Shown here in pieces: positions 22,331-34,251 of a DNA stretch of 64,000 nt (its first letter is position 1; the number at the start of each line of letters is the position of its first letter). The notes under the pieces are model-generated. The model was not told the origin of the DNA. It did not search any database and saw nothing but the letters and a program-made list of their open reading frames with translations. A program made the position numbers and the translations under genes. The stretch spans positions 11,330,001 through 11,394,000 of the forward strand of contig CANUEZ040000061.1 of NCBI GenBank assembly GCA_948099385.1, read 5' to 3'. Source of the stretch: Fasciola hepatica. Taxonomy: Eukaryota; Platyhelminthes; Trematoda; Plagiorchiida; Fasciolidae.

Positions 22331-23865
22331 ATTAGAAAAAAACTTTTGTGGAACTGAATAAGTACCTTTCAGTGAGGACGACAGGCAGAATTGGCAAAAT
22401 GTACTTTAGAGTAGCCAGTGTCGGTTGTGCTAAGAACACCCCTTGATACTGGATTCCAGAAGGGGTACAGGGGGAAGTGAATGGTAAGAAATTGGATTGT
22501 AAGTGGATACCAATTTTGATTCGGCGACCTCTTTTCAGGGGTTGAATATCCTACATGAGTCTTGGACCTTCAAAGCGGCAGGTCAACATCCAAAGTTCCA
22601 AGAGGGTTATTTCTATCTACAATATTCATTTAGCGATTGCCGTCCCGATAAGTTTTTCCGCGCTGCGGACTGACCAAGAAATTAGAAGTGAAGGAATCTG
22701 CCATTTTGGGATATTTGTTGAAGTAAGAGCCCGGAGGATGTCCGTGGCTCCTTTATCTACTTCTCATTCTGTACCTAGGCGTGGACCAGAAAGCCAGGTT
22801 GAGCAGCTGTGATTAGAATATTATTACCCGCTTGAATAGGTGGACGTTTGCACTGTGGGTCAGGTTGCCGGTCACGAGGTGATTAAGAAGCATAAAATAG
22901 GGGTGAAAGTCAGGACCGGCAGAGGGAAATGGAAGGCTTGATATGCTTTGGCCGTATTTGGGGGTTGGGGAAAACCAATTGCATATCCGACGAGAAGCTG
23001 GCGGACCAAGTTGTGGGGTTCCCCTTATCGTAGGGTCGGATCTGGGCTGGTGGTCGAAGGCCACCGTTTCCTTGGCAGCCCGATTTATGAATGATGAGTT
23101 CTTGGGGTACGATATTTGCTCATTCGGATGGTTTTCGGAGTAATTGGGCCCCTTCTAGAAAATTCCCATATCTTCTTCGCCCGCCAAGATTTTGTACATA
23201 CTCACGTGGTGCCAGAAACTACTTGGGGAGCGAGGTCCCCCCTAATTTCAGAAGAAGCCTTGGTCTGGGCACCCTAGATCGCGGGGGTGTTGTTGTTCTG
23301 AGTGTGGCAGGTTGATAATGAAGACTAGCATGCTCGCTAGGAGGACGCGGGTTCGGCTGCTCTCAGCCGGTAACTGCAACTGCAGGTTGCCCCTGGCACT
23401 AATTCAAGCCAACGCCTAACCACCGCTTTTTACTACAGATTGAGTGGTATGAAATAAGACTGAGCTAGATGATTGTAATCTAGGCAAGGAAGGCAATGAA
23501 AGGTCGTACGAAGGAAAGCAAATTGGGCGAACACCTCTACCCTTATATTTATTGCCATCGTAATGTGCCTAATTCAGTGCAGGCTAACTGCGCACCCTGC
23601 ATACTTTGGACTTGAGATTGTGTGCACTGGCAGGGTTTAGGAGCAGAAGGGGGCATAAAGATTTGCAGACGTACAGGTAGCATCGGCTTTACATCGGCGG
23701 TGAAAGAAGGATTTATACTGACTGAGCATTAAGAAAAGGAAACTGGAGCCAGCTTTACATAACGCCAGGAGATTGCTAAGATTGGCAGTAAGGTAGCTGA
23801 CACTAGTCATAGGACTGGGATATAGTATAAAATAATATTGGAATTCGAGCACAAGTAAAAAGTGC
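22331..23865. other. Unassigned, probably RT debris and flanking DNA
   Basis: A minus frame (22813-23064) has 'IRGTPQLGPPASRRICN', faintly like the G-V-P-Q-G-S-x-L-G-P block upstream of the RT debris at 22 kb. I would not rely on it. Nothing else recognised. Confidence 0.2.

Positions 23866-23931
<66 letters not shown>
23866..23931. repeat. (TA)n microsatellite
   Basis: About 66 bases of almost pure alternating T/A, one interruption near 23877. It lies between the RT relics at 22 and 24 kb. Confidence 0.95.
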
Positions 23932-23933
<2 letters not shown>

Positions 23934-24095
23934 GAGGGACTTTCTGACGGGTCATGAGACTGGGTTCGGACGCAAAAGATAGTAGGTTATTCTGGTCTGA
24001 TAATCCAGATTCTTCATTTTACTTGTTCTGATTTTGGTTTAGCGTAGGTCATGCTGGTTATGGATGAAGTACCAAGAATTTCCCCTTGAATCCTT

Positions 24096-25582
24096 TTAGC
24101 GAGCAACTCGACCGCGGCTAGCCTTGTAGCTTATTCCGGAGCCTAGAATAGATAACCCCAAAATATCCAGATCAAACGGTATGTTCAAAGTGGATGTTTT
24201 ATAAATAAATCGCCTGTGAAGGAGGCGGAAATGCATTCCACTGGAGAAGTCAAGTGGTTTATCAAATGAGTGGACTTTTGAGTGTAAAATGCTGAAGAGA
24301 AGTGAAGGATTAAGTTTGATAAGACTATCATGGAGGTTCAAGCGGGAGTAGTTTGCATCTAGGTCTGTAGCCAATGATGGAGGAGGAGACAGGTAGGATT
24401 TTGGTAAAGGAGCGTTAAAACTTCCGTATATCGCCCCGTCTGCTTTTTGCTTCAAGGACAAGACCGAGGGATAGTGTTCCAGTGGCAACCTGGGACGAGT
24501 CTCGAATATCAAAAGTTTGCTCCGCTGAGCAGTACATGTCTTTACGTCGAGTAAAAGGGCCTTTCTCACCCCACCAATTAGGGCCAATGTTTGTTCATGG
24601 AAGTTAAAAGAACGGGATTGACGCGGGCTTAGGTCTGTTATCACTTGGCTGGTGGGAATCAGCGGACCGCTTATGCCAAGAGAGCAGAGTGGAAAGTGGC
24701 ATTTGTGGGACAGAAGAGTGCTCTCAGATGCCAAAACTTCTTCGGCCATGGGTTACACAATTTTCAAGGGACCTTAGATCTGACAGAATATTACTAAGCA
24801 CTGAGCGCCAAGCATTTGTCTCAAAAGTGTCGGCCAGCTTCTTGTCATCAGCAAAGAGGAATGTCAAGCCGTTGCTCACTACTTGTAAGGCGTATTTTAC
24901 ATACTCGCGACCTAAAAGGCCACCCGGTACGACCCCTCCATCAACCGGTTCGAATCAGGATGTGCGGTTGACGTAGGCTGCTTGGAAGCTTTCGGAGACT
25001 TAAGATGGTAGTTAGGAGAGAAGGGCATCGGTGATTCCGTGGCACTCATTTGGTAACAACAAGCTAATGTGAGATAAACCGTCAAATGCCTGAGACATAC
25101 TAGGAAAGTTGACGATAACTGACTCGTTTTTTCCGGACTGGATGTGGCGGAAATGAGGAAGTCCACCTGCCAAGTGAGTCACGAACGGAACATTGGGATT
25201 CATTGTTTTGCTTGGTTGACAGAATTTCGAGAGGTCGAAAATTTACGCGCAGACCATCCACAGCCCCCTCCATGGGCCTGGAGACAACTAAAGTGCAGTT
25301 TATGGGGTGATAGTTCTTTGGATCAAGCAGTCGATTAGTTTTGTGGTAAGGAATTATACAGGAAGCATTCTGCGGGGCCCAGGAGATCCCAAAAGCCATG
25401 GACAATTTGAAGAGATTCAGCAGCACCAATTCTAGGTCAGGTCTTTCAAACCGAAGCAGGACATGTGGAAGGTCATCCTGCCCCCGACGGTGAGAAAGTT
25501 TGGTATTGGCAAGGAATCTCCTGGTTTTATCAGCTGTAAATGCTATGGTGGATACCGTGTCTCGTGTGAGCATCAAAAGCAC
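24096..25582 (-). pseudogene. CR1-like reverse transcriptase, degenerate but nearly full length
   Basis: Minus-strand order: 'GQDDLPHVLLRFERPDLELVLLN' (fingers; compare DDLPQAVLRFGGPDLPLVLLN at 58.3 kb), 'SCIIPYHKTNRLLDPKNYHPIN', 'MSQAFDGLSHISLLL' (catalytic Asp position has M-S-Q-A-F-D, the upstream Asp replaced), 'LTFLFADDKKLADTFE' near 24845-24880 with the catalytic A-D-D intact, then 'YSRSFNFHEQTLALIG'-like sequence with 'TRPRLPLEHYPSVLSL' (thumb). Frame breaks separate the parts. The C-terminal 217-codon frame is open. A gene unit with the endonuclease upstream at 26.1-26.8 kb. Confidence 0.8.
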
Positions 25583-26114
25583 TTGGCGGAGGGTCAGCGT
25601 CTATGAAAAGAGTGCAAGCGAAATAGCATTTGAAGGCCTCAGCCATATCTTTTGACTAATCAGAGTGGATAGCTTTTTATCAAGGAACGGGAAAGTGTTT
25701 TCTGCGTCGCGTGCTCCGCAAGATTTTAACAGTCTTGAGGGAAGCTTCACTTTGTGAGGCTTTTGCTTCCTGAGGTTGTCCAATTTGACCTGGATATATC
25801 GTAGAAAAGTTGGTTTATCCCCTACCTCAGGGAGAAACCTTCATTCCTGATGAATAAGTTCTGGAGCTCGAGAATCTTCTGACACAGTCCTTCATTTTTC
25901 GCTGGATTTTTAAGCCCTGGCATGACTGTCCGTTGGCTTAGGGAGCTTAGGTGAAAGAGTTACCTGGTAAAGAAGGCATCACTTGCTCCTTGTGGATCAG
26001 AAGTTTGGGAGAAGTCAGAACAATCGATGCCCCGGAGAAAGGTAGAAAATTGAAATCAGTTGGTCAGGAAATGTGTTTCGTTTTCGCAGGTAATTAACTT
26101 CAGTTAGGCACTTT

Positions 26115-26751
26115 TCAAGCGTAACGGCGAGGTAAATTGACATTTTTGTGGTCATAGCCGGGAAAATTTTGTGTGAAGAGGGCTTTTAGCTCAAGCAGGC
26201 CGTAAGTGAATGCTAACTCCAGGGTGTTGTTGGACCTTGCTGGAGTAGAAACATGCTGCATCCTTCCTGCAGCATGGGTGTCCAGAAAGAAATCCGATAA
26301 AGAGGGGTGGTCAGTGTATTCCAACAAATACAGGGAGTAATAAGGTCTCCTGCCATGATTTTTGGGCATAAGGATAAGGTGGAAATGTACTCGAAAGCTC
26401 TGATGACATGCGGAAGTTCAGAGTAACTGAATAAGGCGCTCGGGAGACGCAGCTATTATGCCATACGGTTCGGGAAATTTGGATGGAGGGCCACGGAGAG
26501 TCGGTGATTGAGTCAAGCACTAAATCTCGGAGCAAGGTAGTAGTAAATTTTTGCCTAACGTACGTGAGAAGGTCATCGACCAGGAGATTAACTCCACCTA
26601 ATACAAAACAGTTATAGCCTGCCAAAGATCCTAGACCATTCGTGGTGGGATCCGCTGTCCACTTTTCTGTAAACGGAACAATGTTAAAGCTGGAGGCAAA
26701 TATATTTTTTCCCAGAGCTCTAATTTTGTTCAGTAGTGAATGGGAATTCAT
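26115..26751 (-). pseudogene. CR1-like AP endonuclease
   Basis: Frame 26751 to 26311 starts with 'NSHSLLNKIRALGKNIFAS' (the N-x-R-S-L-x-N-K start) and 'FNIVPFTEKWTADPTTNG' (T-E-x-W catalytic-Glu block), then 'GYNCFVLGGVNLLV' (G-G-V block). After a frame change the end (26369-26115) has 'PARSNNTLELAFTYGLLE' and 'NFPGYDHKNV', the C-terminal block in which the catalytic S-D-H reads Y-D-H. The Y-x-P-P and G-D-F-N blocks are poorly preserved. Followed on the same strand by the RT. Confidence 0.75.
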
Positions 26752-28255
26752 TAGTGAAGGGAAAACTTCGAATGTATTTTTGAGCGTGGGGAGGTCCGTG
26801 GCTCCGTGTGAGGGGGTGTAATTCTGATGGGACGCAGTGAGCCTCCAGATGCCGGGTTACTGACCATGAGGGTGTCAGTATATGAGGCAAATGCTGGCAG
26901 AAAGGGAGGTGGGTCAAGTGGTGGTAGGGTGGGGGGTACTGTATGGTCTCCATTATAAGGAAATAGGCTGTTGGACGTCATTTATATTGGGGCATCATTT
27001 GAGGGGTCTCTGTAGGATGCATTTTTGGTTAGACACTCTTGAAGTCTAGTGAAGTGCAGCACTGAATGCAAAGGTGAATGAGTGGCGCGGGTTAAACGGT
27101 TAGGATATAGGAAGGCTGTATCCAGGCGAGACCCTGTGGGTGAACCATGCCAAAATCCGGTGATGGTTATGGGGCTGATGGTGGGCCAGCCTGAGTGCGA
27201 AAGGTTTCGGTGGGAATACTATACGGAGTACCGGAGCAGCCGTGGGAAGAAGGTTTGAGCCGGGGTAAATGATTGGGAAGTAAATTTGGTGGTCTATGAC
27301 TACCTGCAGGAGGAGGGCATGGTGGCGATGGGGGAGTCGAAGCGAATATATGAGGGTGGGATTCTCGTGGCCGGGGAAGTGGAGGTGGGAATACTCTAAA
27401 CTGCATATTGGAAATAGGATTCTGGTGTGATGTCCAAAGAGGTTACAACCACTGAATGTTCTCCTGAAGTTCGAAATAATGCAGTTTATTCTCTGACTGA
27501 TGGATCGTTAGTGAGTTGGTCTCGCGGACGCCTACAACAGAAACTTATTCTCATGCCAAGCTACATAGAGGATTACTTTTGCGGCAGGTGCATACTCTAG
27601 TAAGTGATTTTGGCGACGATTATTCTAGTATCTTGAAACCCATTTGGGCCATTTGGCTAGAGGGCTGAGGCCTACGAGTTAATCGGTGCGGTCCAGCCGA
27701 GCCCTTCTGGAATCTCACCCATTTCGTTTAGGTTCAAAGGTGGATTCCAAGGTGGAAGGTTCATGGAAGTAAGACCTGACCCATCTGTTTGTGTGCAGTG
27801 TCGAATCGGCGTGGGCCCGGCCGCTTCTAGGCCCTGCAAGGTCACTGAGAGCTTCACAAGATCAAATAAAGGCAAGACGGACTGGCTTACGAACCACATG
27901 GGCGAGGCGGAGGGAGTAGAGATAGCTTGTATCTTGCAAAAAGCTTGCTTGTTGGAGGTATCTTTGGTGATTGGAGGGTCAATAATACGAGGTCCGAGAC
28001 GATACAGCTAGGGACAGAGAGGGTAAACACGGAGCTAGTGTAGGCAAGAGCTGCAACTAGAAGTGCCTGCAGTTTGCTAGTTGCCGGCGGGGGTCCGAAG
28101 AGGATGAATTGTCGAGGTCGACATGTGCATGAAATGGTGATGAGGGCAAAAGTCGGCATATGGTGATTGCACAGGTGGTGCTTTTTTATGCCGGGGACTG
28201 GTTCATAGGGTATATGTGAGCTGTGCTGGTTAGAAGGTTGCCCATGACGCCCCAC
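26752..28255 (-). pseudogene. Likely ORF1 / proline-rich 5' region of the same CR1-like copy
   Basis: The minus strand is C/T-rich and encodes Pro/Ser/His-rich frames (26953-26720, 26981-26751, 27406-27167) and a 122-codon frame 28255-27887 with several Cys/His residues (HHLCNHHMPTF, ISCTCRP). The Pro-rich lead-in directly before the endonuclease resembles the one before the 57-kb endonuclease. Zinc-binding Cys/His clusters are common in ORF1 proteins, but I cannot assign a domain. Its 5' end reaches almost to the BEL LTR at 28492. Confidence 0.4.
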
Positions 28256-28491
28256 TTTGATGGAGAGTCCTGTCGGCCGTAATCTTTGCTGAATGACGTG
28301 GAAAGCTGAGAGGAGGCGGATGTCATTTTTGATAAATTCCCTTGTTACTTGAAGAGAATGGACCTGGAGAAGGATAGAATATGTTTTTGAAACGTGAAAG
28401 CTGGCTTAGTCCAGCGTACATGCCAGAGTGGTATTCCATGGCAGCAGCCCTGATCAGAGTGGAAAACAGTTTTGGATGTAAGTCAGTTCTT

Positions 28492-28820
28492 GCAAATCGA
28501 GCGAAGAGTGGCCAACTCAGACGAATCCCAAAACCAGAACAAGGTTGATTCGTATTTTCTACGGTGCTAAATTGAGGTTCACAAAAGGTACAAATATACA
28601 CAAACCTCAAGTATGCGGTCAAATAGACTGAACAGTATAACCCAAAGGTTCAAAGCCCGGTGGTTCAGGCGCGACGGTCAAAAACGGTCCAAGGCCAAAT
28701 TCAAGCGTCTCACATGAATAAACAATCGTGCAAAAGTGCGGTGTATGGAACAGCTTTTCAAAATGATGTCAAATATAGTCAAATCCACAAAGCAAGTAGA
28801 ACCCTTGGAAGGATTTTCAA
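28492..28820 (-). repeat. BEL/Pao 3' LTR
   Basis: About 329 bp matching 35226-35554 with only about three substitutions that I could find (for example G/A in 'GGTTCAGGCGCG', C/T in 'AACCCTTGG' and T/C in 'GGATTTTCA'). No TATA box or poly-A signal is certain. At its outer edge the plus strand reads TTGCAAATC, consistent with an LTR ending ...TTGCA on the minus strand. Confidence 0.85.
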
Positions 28821-29788
28821 TGTTTGTCCCATACTCCGCAGGCCATAATCCTTCCGCGAAAATAGTTGTCTGAGGTTCAGAATGGGGTAATGTTCCTCAG
28901 TCCACCTACCTATAATTTATTACCAGTGCCTGTGGTTACTAAATACCATTTTTTGACGGCGCATATAAAGGTTTTCCGTCATAGTCGTCATTGGCGCAAT
29001 CAGTAGGAAATCAGTTCCAAATCCACTTGCGCAACTTAAGATGGCTATATCTGCCAGAAGACTGATGCGTACAGTTAGATAAACGACTGAATTGAAAACA
29101 CTCCAGGGCAAAAAATTTTGCTGCACGAGCTTGGTCTACCTATCTCAAGCCGTAAGCTGTCGCAGAAACTGGCTAAACTGAGACTGTTCACAAACTTTTG
29201 CGCCGAAGTTGAACGTAGATTCAACTTGCAATTAAAGATCAGATATGTCACAAAGCTGAAGGGTCAGGAAGCAGCGGAATTGCACAAAATTAACACACCA
29301 AATCTTCTGGGTGAACTGAAAATCGATTTCTGAATATAAATCAGCCTACAAAATAAGTGTGCGACGGACAGTAATAAAATAGACATGAACAGGGAAATTG
29401 ATCGAATACTGACATCTGTCAGAGCATTTCAAAGTTTTTCTGTGTACAAAGTATGTGACAGACAATATTCTATGAAATAAGAATAAATGCTCTTGTCCAA
29501 AGTACAGAAGAGCTTCACAATGTGATTTCAGCTAATAAGCCTCATTTGAACTGTCCAAGTGGAATCTCGGTGAATTTTTCCTCCCACTTCTCTACACTTT
29601 GTGTAAAAACTGGAACTTATTATATTTTGCAATTTTCCCGGAAAAGTGGATGGTGTTGAATAGTTGTAGGACATGAAATGGAATAAAACGCTGAATACCT
29701 CGGTGCGAGGCGAGCTGATAACTGTTTTTGTATGTAGTTTCCAGCTCGAATCGTCAGCATTTTCGTCGTCCTTTCCTGCTACGAGGAA

Positions 29789-30060
29789 TTAACTCTGATG
29801 CTTCGAACACGCTGTTCGTTTCCTCGTTTCACTGTGATGTAACAAAACTGTGGGATCTGTCCAATATGCAAAGCTCAGTTCAATGATGGCACATTTCTCT
29901 TTGAGCATTGATGCCACCTTACAACCCGATATCAGTGCAGACATTCTGAGATCATTTATGGAAGCTGACTCCGGCTCAGTAATTTTTGCTTTGGCAAAGG
30001 GTACTTTGTCTCGCCGCTGGGTACCGTATACTGCCACTAGGCCGGCCAGTTCCGAATTGC
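29789..30060 (-). pseudogene. BEL/Pao RNase H relic
   Basis: The 82-codon frame 'AVYGTQRRDKVPFAKAKI...', then 'NDLRMSALISGCKVASML' and 'FAYWTDPTVLLHH', lines up with the RNase H of the plus-strand element ('FTKARVAPLKSVSI', 'PRLELIAAVLAVRVV', 'YRTDSMIVFYY'). The T-D-S/P motif with its catalytic Asp is kept. The N-terminal FSDAS block and the entire RT upstream are not found in the 340 bp up to the protease. Confidence 0.6.
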
Positions 30061-30376
30061 TTTGAGTGACCTACTGGCGTATTACTTTCAACTGGGCTTC
30101 CCGAACGCGTCCTTTGTTAAGATATTTCAGACGCCTTTCAGCCGTTTCTCCCTTTCTTGACAGGTGGTTTGACAGCGGTCGTTTGGGTAAAACCACTTCG
30201 TGTTGCCTTTTGTGACGTTCTGCCTTTTAATTCAACACTGAAAGCACCGACTAATCTTCTTTTGAGTGAACTTCACTTTCCCAAGATAGAACGTCGGATT
30301 CCGTAGCAAAAGGTTGGTCTTACACTACATGGGCATATCTCTCAGCAACCGCTATTCAATTTCCCGATGCCGATTG

Positions 30377-31024
30377 TCAGGATCCGTGCGTCAGGGTTCC
30401 GAGAAGTGTCCGGCCCAGTATCGTTTGCGTATCGAGTGGTTCTTCCCGATTGCTTATGCTCTGTTCAAGCACCAAATGAGCCTGTGGTACATTGCATCCA
30501 GTTAATACATCAGTGTGGGGCCCAGACAATGTTTGGAACACCAATTCTCTGAGATGAAACCACTTCCTGGCGATCGATCTAATACAGTCGACTGGTCTCA
30601 TTGGCAAGCTGTCCATTGTAAGGGCTTTCGGAATGTCTACCGTCCCTCCGTCAGGTGAAGATGTTAACTGCAGGATCAGCCCCATCGAATTGCTACCGTG
30701 ACCCCCTGCAATAGTGATGATCGTGAGAGAAGTAGGCTGGCCGGCTAAGTCACAGCTTTCTATAGGCTCGCGTGTAATTAGCGAAGTATCCGCCCTCGTG
30801 TTCAACAATGCCATGAACCTCCCCAGTCCTTTAGGTGTCACGACGACGACAGACATGATGTCTAATCCTGCTCCTTTGAAATCATCATGCCCCCTTAAAC
30901 AGACAATTATGGGTTCATCCGGCTGAATAGACCTATTGTTCTGAGGGCCACATACTGACAGGTGATGATTACCCACGCATCCTTCCCGGTCACATCTCAA
31001 CCTAAAGCGGCATATGGAGATAAA
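30377..31024 (-). pseudogene. BEL/Pao zinc knuckle and aspartic protease
   Basis: A 218-codon frame. It begins with a Cys/His cluster (CRFRLRCDREGCVGNHHLSVC), then the protease: 'MSVVVVTPKGLGRFMALLNTRADTSLI', where the catalytic D-S/T-G has become N-T-R, so it is dead; 'LTMDSLPMRP' and 'GPHTDVLTGCNVPQAHLVLEQSI' match 'FTLADLPMRA' and 'VDLLIGCDVQEAHWVLNQ' in the plus-strand element. The domain is the pepsin-like protease found in BEL/Pao pol. The frame is uninterrupted although its active site is lost. Confidence 0.8.
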
Positions 31025-31770
31025 AGCTAACAATAATAATAATAATGGTGTATTTCCCGGCTATGGTCGAGACGCACACGCAAGCGCACGATCATGGGGT
31101 ATAGCGTTACTCAGTAAGATGAAATATTCACAAACTTTAGGCATAAAAGTCATAAGTGTCAGCGATAGAAAAACATAGCCAAAGATAGTTTATATGGATC
31201 ACCCTAATAATGGTTTGCGTGGAAACTTTGAACCTGTTTCGATTTCGGGCTGGGCGGTGGAGCACCGTGGAGATACCGAAAAGCTTGCTCTTTCATAAAG
31301 CTAAAGATGCATTATAAACGAAAGTGATGCAAGCCATGAAAAACGGCGGCTTAGCTGAGATCTACAAACAGCAAAGTTCTAAATAGAGAGAAAAAGAAAT
31401 TGTATGGAAGTACACTCAGGAAAATCGATGCATGCAAAGAGAATAACAAACCATGAATGACGGATCTACCGAGGGTCAATGAAAGAAGTGAGTTATGAAA
31501 CGAGGAGACGCGAAACCAATTTCGTGAATGTGCATTTGGGAACTTTGGTGGGTGTGGAAGGAACAGCAGCCCATATGTGGGTGAGTTTAATTTCAGGATC
31601 AGTAACCTGTGCCATTCAGAAATGAGAAAGCACAACTGGAGGGTCTTGGAAAAGTGGCGGATCAGTTTACAGCCGGACACGGATCGAGGGAAAAATGGGC
31701 TGTTGCAACAGATACTAGAGTGGAAACTCTCCACAAGGACTTGGGCGTTATTATTGCTGTTTCACTGACA

Positions 31771-31791
31771 TATATATATATATATATATAT
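31771..31791. repeat. (TA)n microsatellite
   Basis: Eleven TA units, in the presumed 3' UTR of the nested fragment. Confidence 0.9.
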
Positions 31792-33746
31792 GTACAGTGA
31801 CGTAATGAGCCTCAGTGTTGCTCAGCGTCATAGCTGGTAATGTACAACATCCTGTGGGTATGGATCGTCTGGCTGGGCCAAGGATATGTGTCGGACAATC
31901 AGTCGAGTGTGGCAAGAAATCACGGATTTAATTGATGACTGGTACATTAGCAGGTTGCGCATGAATTGTTACTTGTGTTGGCTGCCATGATGGTATCGGC
32001 AGGAGAGGCTTTGCGCAAGAAAACACCAAGCGATTCGATGGGCAGTCGGGGGTATTTTTCTGCGATTTGGCTTGGTTGCAGTCCCAGATGCAAAGAAAGG
32101 TTCCACTTTGGTTCCTGTGGGTACGAGTCAAAGTGGCATCTTTCGTTATCCAGTTTGGCGAGTGAGGTAATGGGAGGCGACGAAAACGAAATAAATAGGG
32201 ATTGCAGTCTGGACGTGGTTCCAGCTAAGGTTATGGTAATATATGATGACAATAAGATTGAACTGGTTAGGTTTATGTGAATGGGGCAGGGATAAAGTTT
32301 CTTTTAAGTGGTCAGTGGCTCCTACTACACGTTCTGGATAACATAGGCTTGCAGGGGACTGAGTTATAATGCTACCGGCTGTTAAAGTTTCGCACACCAG
32401 TGAGGCAACTGCGTATGATTTCTAAACGAATAATGGTTGGTACCTTGGTATGGTAGTGTTCGGATACTAAGAAAAACCTAAGGTTTTACGGTTAAGAGGA
32501 TCTAGAAATGGTAACCCCCGACGCAGTTTGCTTACGCAGACTGCAGCTCAGCACCGAGGTGGTAAAATAGGGTTGAGAGAACAGAATGTGATTTAACGGG
32601 ACTGGTGCCCTGCTAGCATAGCACCACATTTGTTACGGTCTCCTCCGGTATAGTGGTTACTCTATAATGAATGGTTTCTGCGGAGCCTTAAAGTAGAAGA
32701 GACTACTGCGATGTTTGTGATGACTTATTAGAAAAGCTTGGTCTCGTGCCGAGAAAGACAGACATAATTTCGTCTATGCTTCTACTCGATGGTGCTAGCG
32801 TGTTGAGATTATACTTGTTTATGAGCAGAGGTATCTGATGTGGTAATGATTGCATAGTTACCGTGATACTTTTCTCGTCGTTAGCATATTTCAAAGCAGG
32901 ACAACACCCATGTGAGGACTGGTTAGAAAAAGTGAGATGTGGGAACAGGATGGGGCCAGATTTTCGTCAGGGGAAAGACCTCTAACGGTCCTCATTCAGA
33001 GCTCATGGTAGGCGGCGCTAGGGCCTGCTTCATTTAGGGAGGCAGCTCGATACACATACATTGGCATCCAGCTCGCGTCGCTTCAGGAGTGATCCACACT
33101 TTACTAGACGTTTTTTTATTTTTTAGTTCTATCACAGTCAGATATCTGGCTGTCAGAGAGGGCTGAGCTGTTTTTGGTGGAGGCCATGGCTCACACGCCC
33201 CGACCGAAACGTGGACCGCATGTAACAAGCCGCGCTGAGAATAGGTCAACCACGCCAGTCAATCTGTAGCAACACGGCAGCCCGGAGAAATGGGTCACAT
33301 ATGACAAGGCTGGTATGCCTGGAAGACAAAACAGTGGGGTATTATTTCTCTTTTTTCATGCCAATCTCTTACTCTTTGAGGTTTCTGTAGTCTCATTGGT
33401 GGTCACCTCTGCGCAGGGAGACGATCACAGCCAGGGATGCTCACAGATGTGCCGCGGTAACACTTGCCATATCCGTGAAGTCAGATCCCCAAGGCGGTTT
33501 ATAGGGACAGAAAATGCAGAGAAATGTAGAGTCAACCACAGCCTGCCATTATTCGATGGGGTTCGTGCTCACCGGAACACCGGCTTGCACAAGGGTGGGG
33601 TACCACTTGCAGCCTTAACAACATGATTCCCTTATTCGGGAGTATGCTATAGGTGGCTATGTTGGCTTGCCCCGGAAAAGATTTTGCTTGGGAAAAATTG
33701 AGATTGTTTTGCCGTCCCAGATAGTGAGAATGAATCGCTGAATTCC

Positions 33747-34250
33747 CTAACTGCTGTCGGGAGGAGGCCAACCCCACGCGGATCTAACTGAGACTAGGTT
33801 GCCTAAAGCGGTTATCCGATTTATTAGTACACTATTCCTACCACAAAGGCCTGAGCCCTTGAAATATGCTGATTGTTCATTCTGGTCAGGGTTTTCACTG
33901 TTAGGGCTGTGCATATTAGCCGACTGAAAGCCGCCGATGGTGGTGATAATGCCCGAATTCTTTGTGGTAGCTTGTTCCACAGTGAAGCGTGCTTGTTGTT
34001 GAAGAAATTGTTCAATCATACAACGCATGAGCCTATCCTTTTACTGAGGTCCACCGATCGGGTACATTCATCCCATGAAAGGTTAGACGATCTGATAACC
34101 GATTCTGTGAGTTGCATAGCCTGCACTCTGTTGACCCCTCGGGCTCTCGGCTTGTGTTCGTATTATCCAAAGCCTGAATTCGGTTACAGTCGTTCCGTAT
34201 AATTTGATCCGATATTTGTTCCGTTTGCGCCAGCCTGCATCTCTCGGGTA
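33747..34250 (-). pseudogene. Non-LTR RT C-terminal relic (nested fragment)
   Basis: The minus strand has 'NFFNNKHASLWNKLPQRIRA' (33824-34015 frame), which is the S-x-x-L-W-N-K-L-P terminal motif also seen at 52500 ('KYSKLWNKLPLTIRKC'). Upstream sequence up to 34250 reads as broken thumb sequence. The adjoining gag stops matching the reference gag at about 34252, giving the insertion boundary. Confidence 0.6.
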
Positions 34251-34251
34251 C

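Larger units (their letters stand above)
31030..34250 (-). mobile_element. CR1-like non-LTR fragment nested in the BEL element
   Basis: Ends at 31030-31046 with minus-strand (ATT)5, preceded by '...GTGCGTCTCGACCATAGCCGGGAAATACACC', the shared 3' terminal motif. At the other end (33747-34250) lies an RT C-terminal relic. So this is a 5'-truncated insertion in the same orientation as its host element. It splits gag from the zinc knuckle. Between 31.1 and 33.7 kb I see no motif except a short (TA)11 tract at 31771-31791; that length fits the long 3' UTR seen elsewhere. Confidence 0.65.

Noticed and set aside
23866..23931. (TA)n as a replication origin or CRISPR-like array
   Set aside because: Simple dinucleotide repeat without spacers or associated genes.
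24096..24749. A 217-codon open frame as a novel gene
   Set aside because: It lies exactly where an RT C-terminus should be, after an A-D-D box and with an LEHYPSVLSL thumb-like motif.
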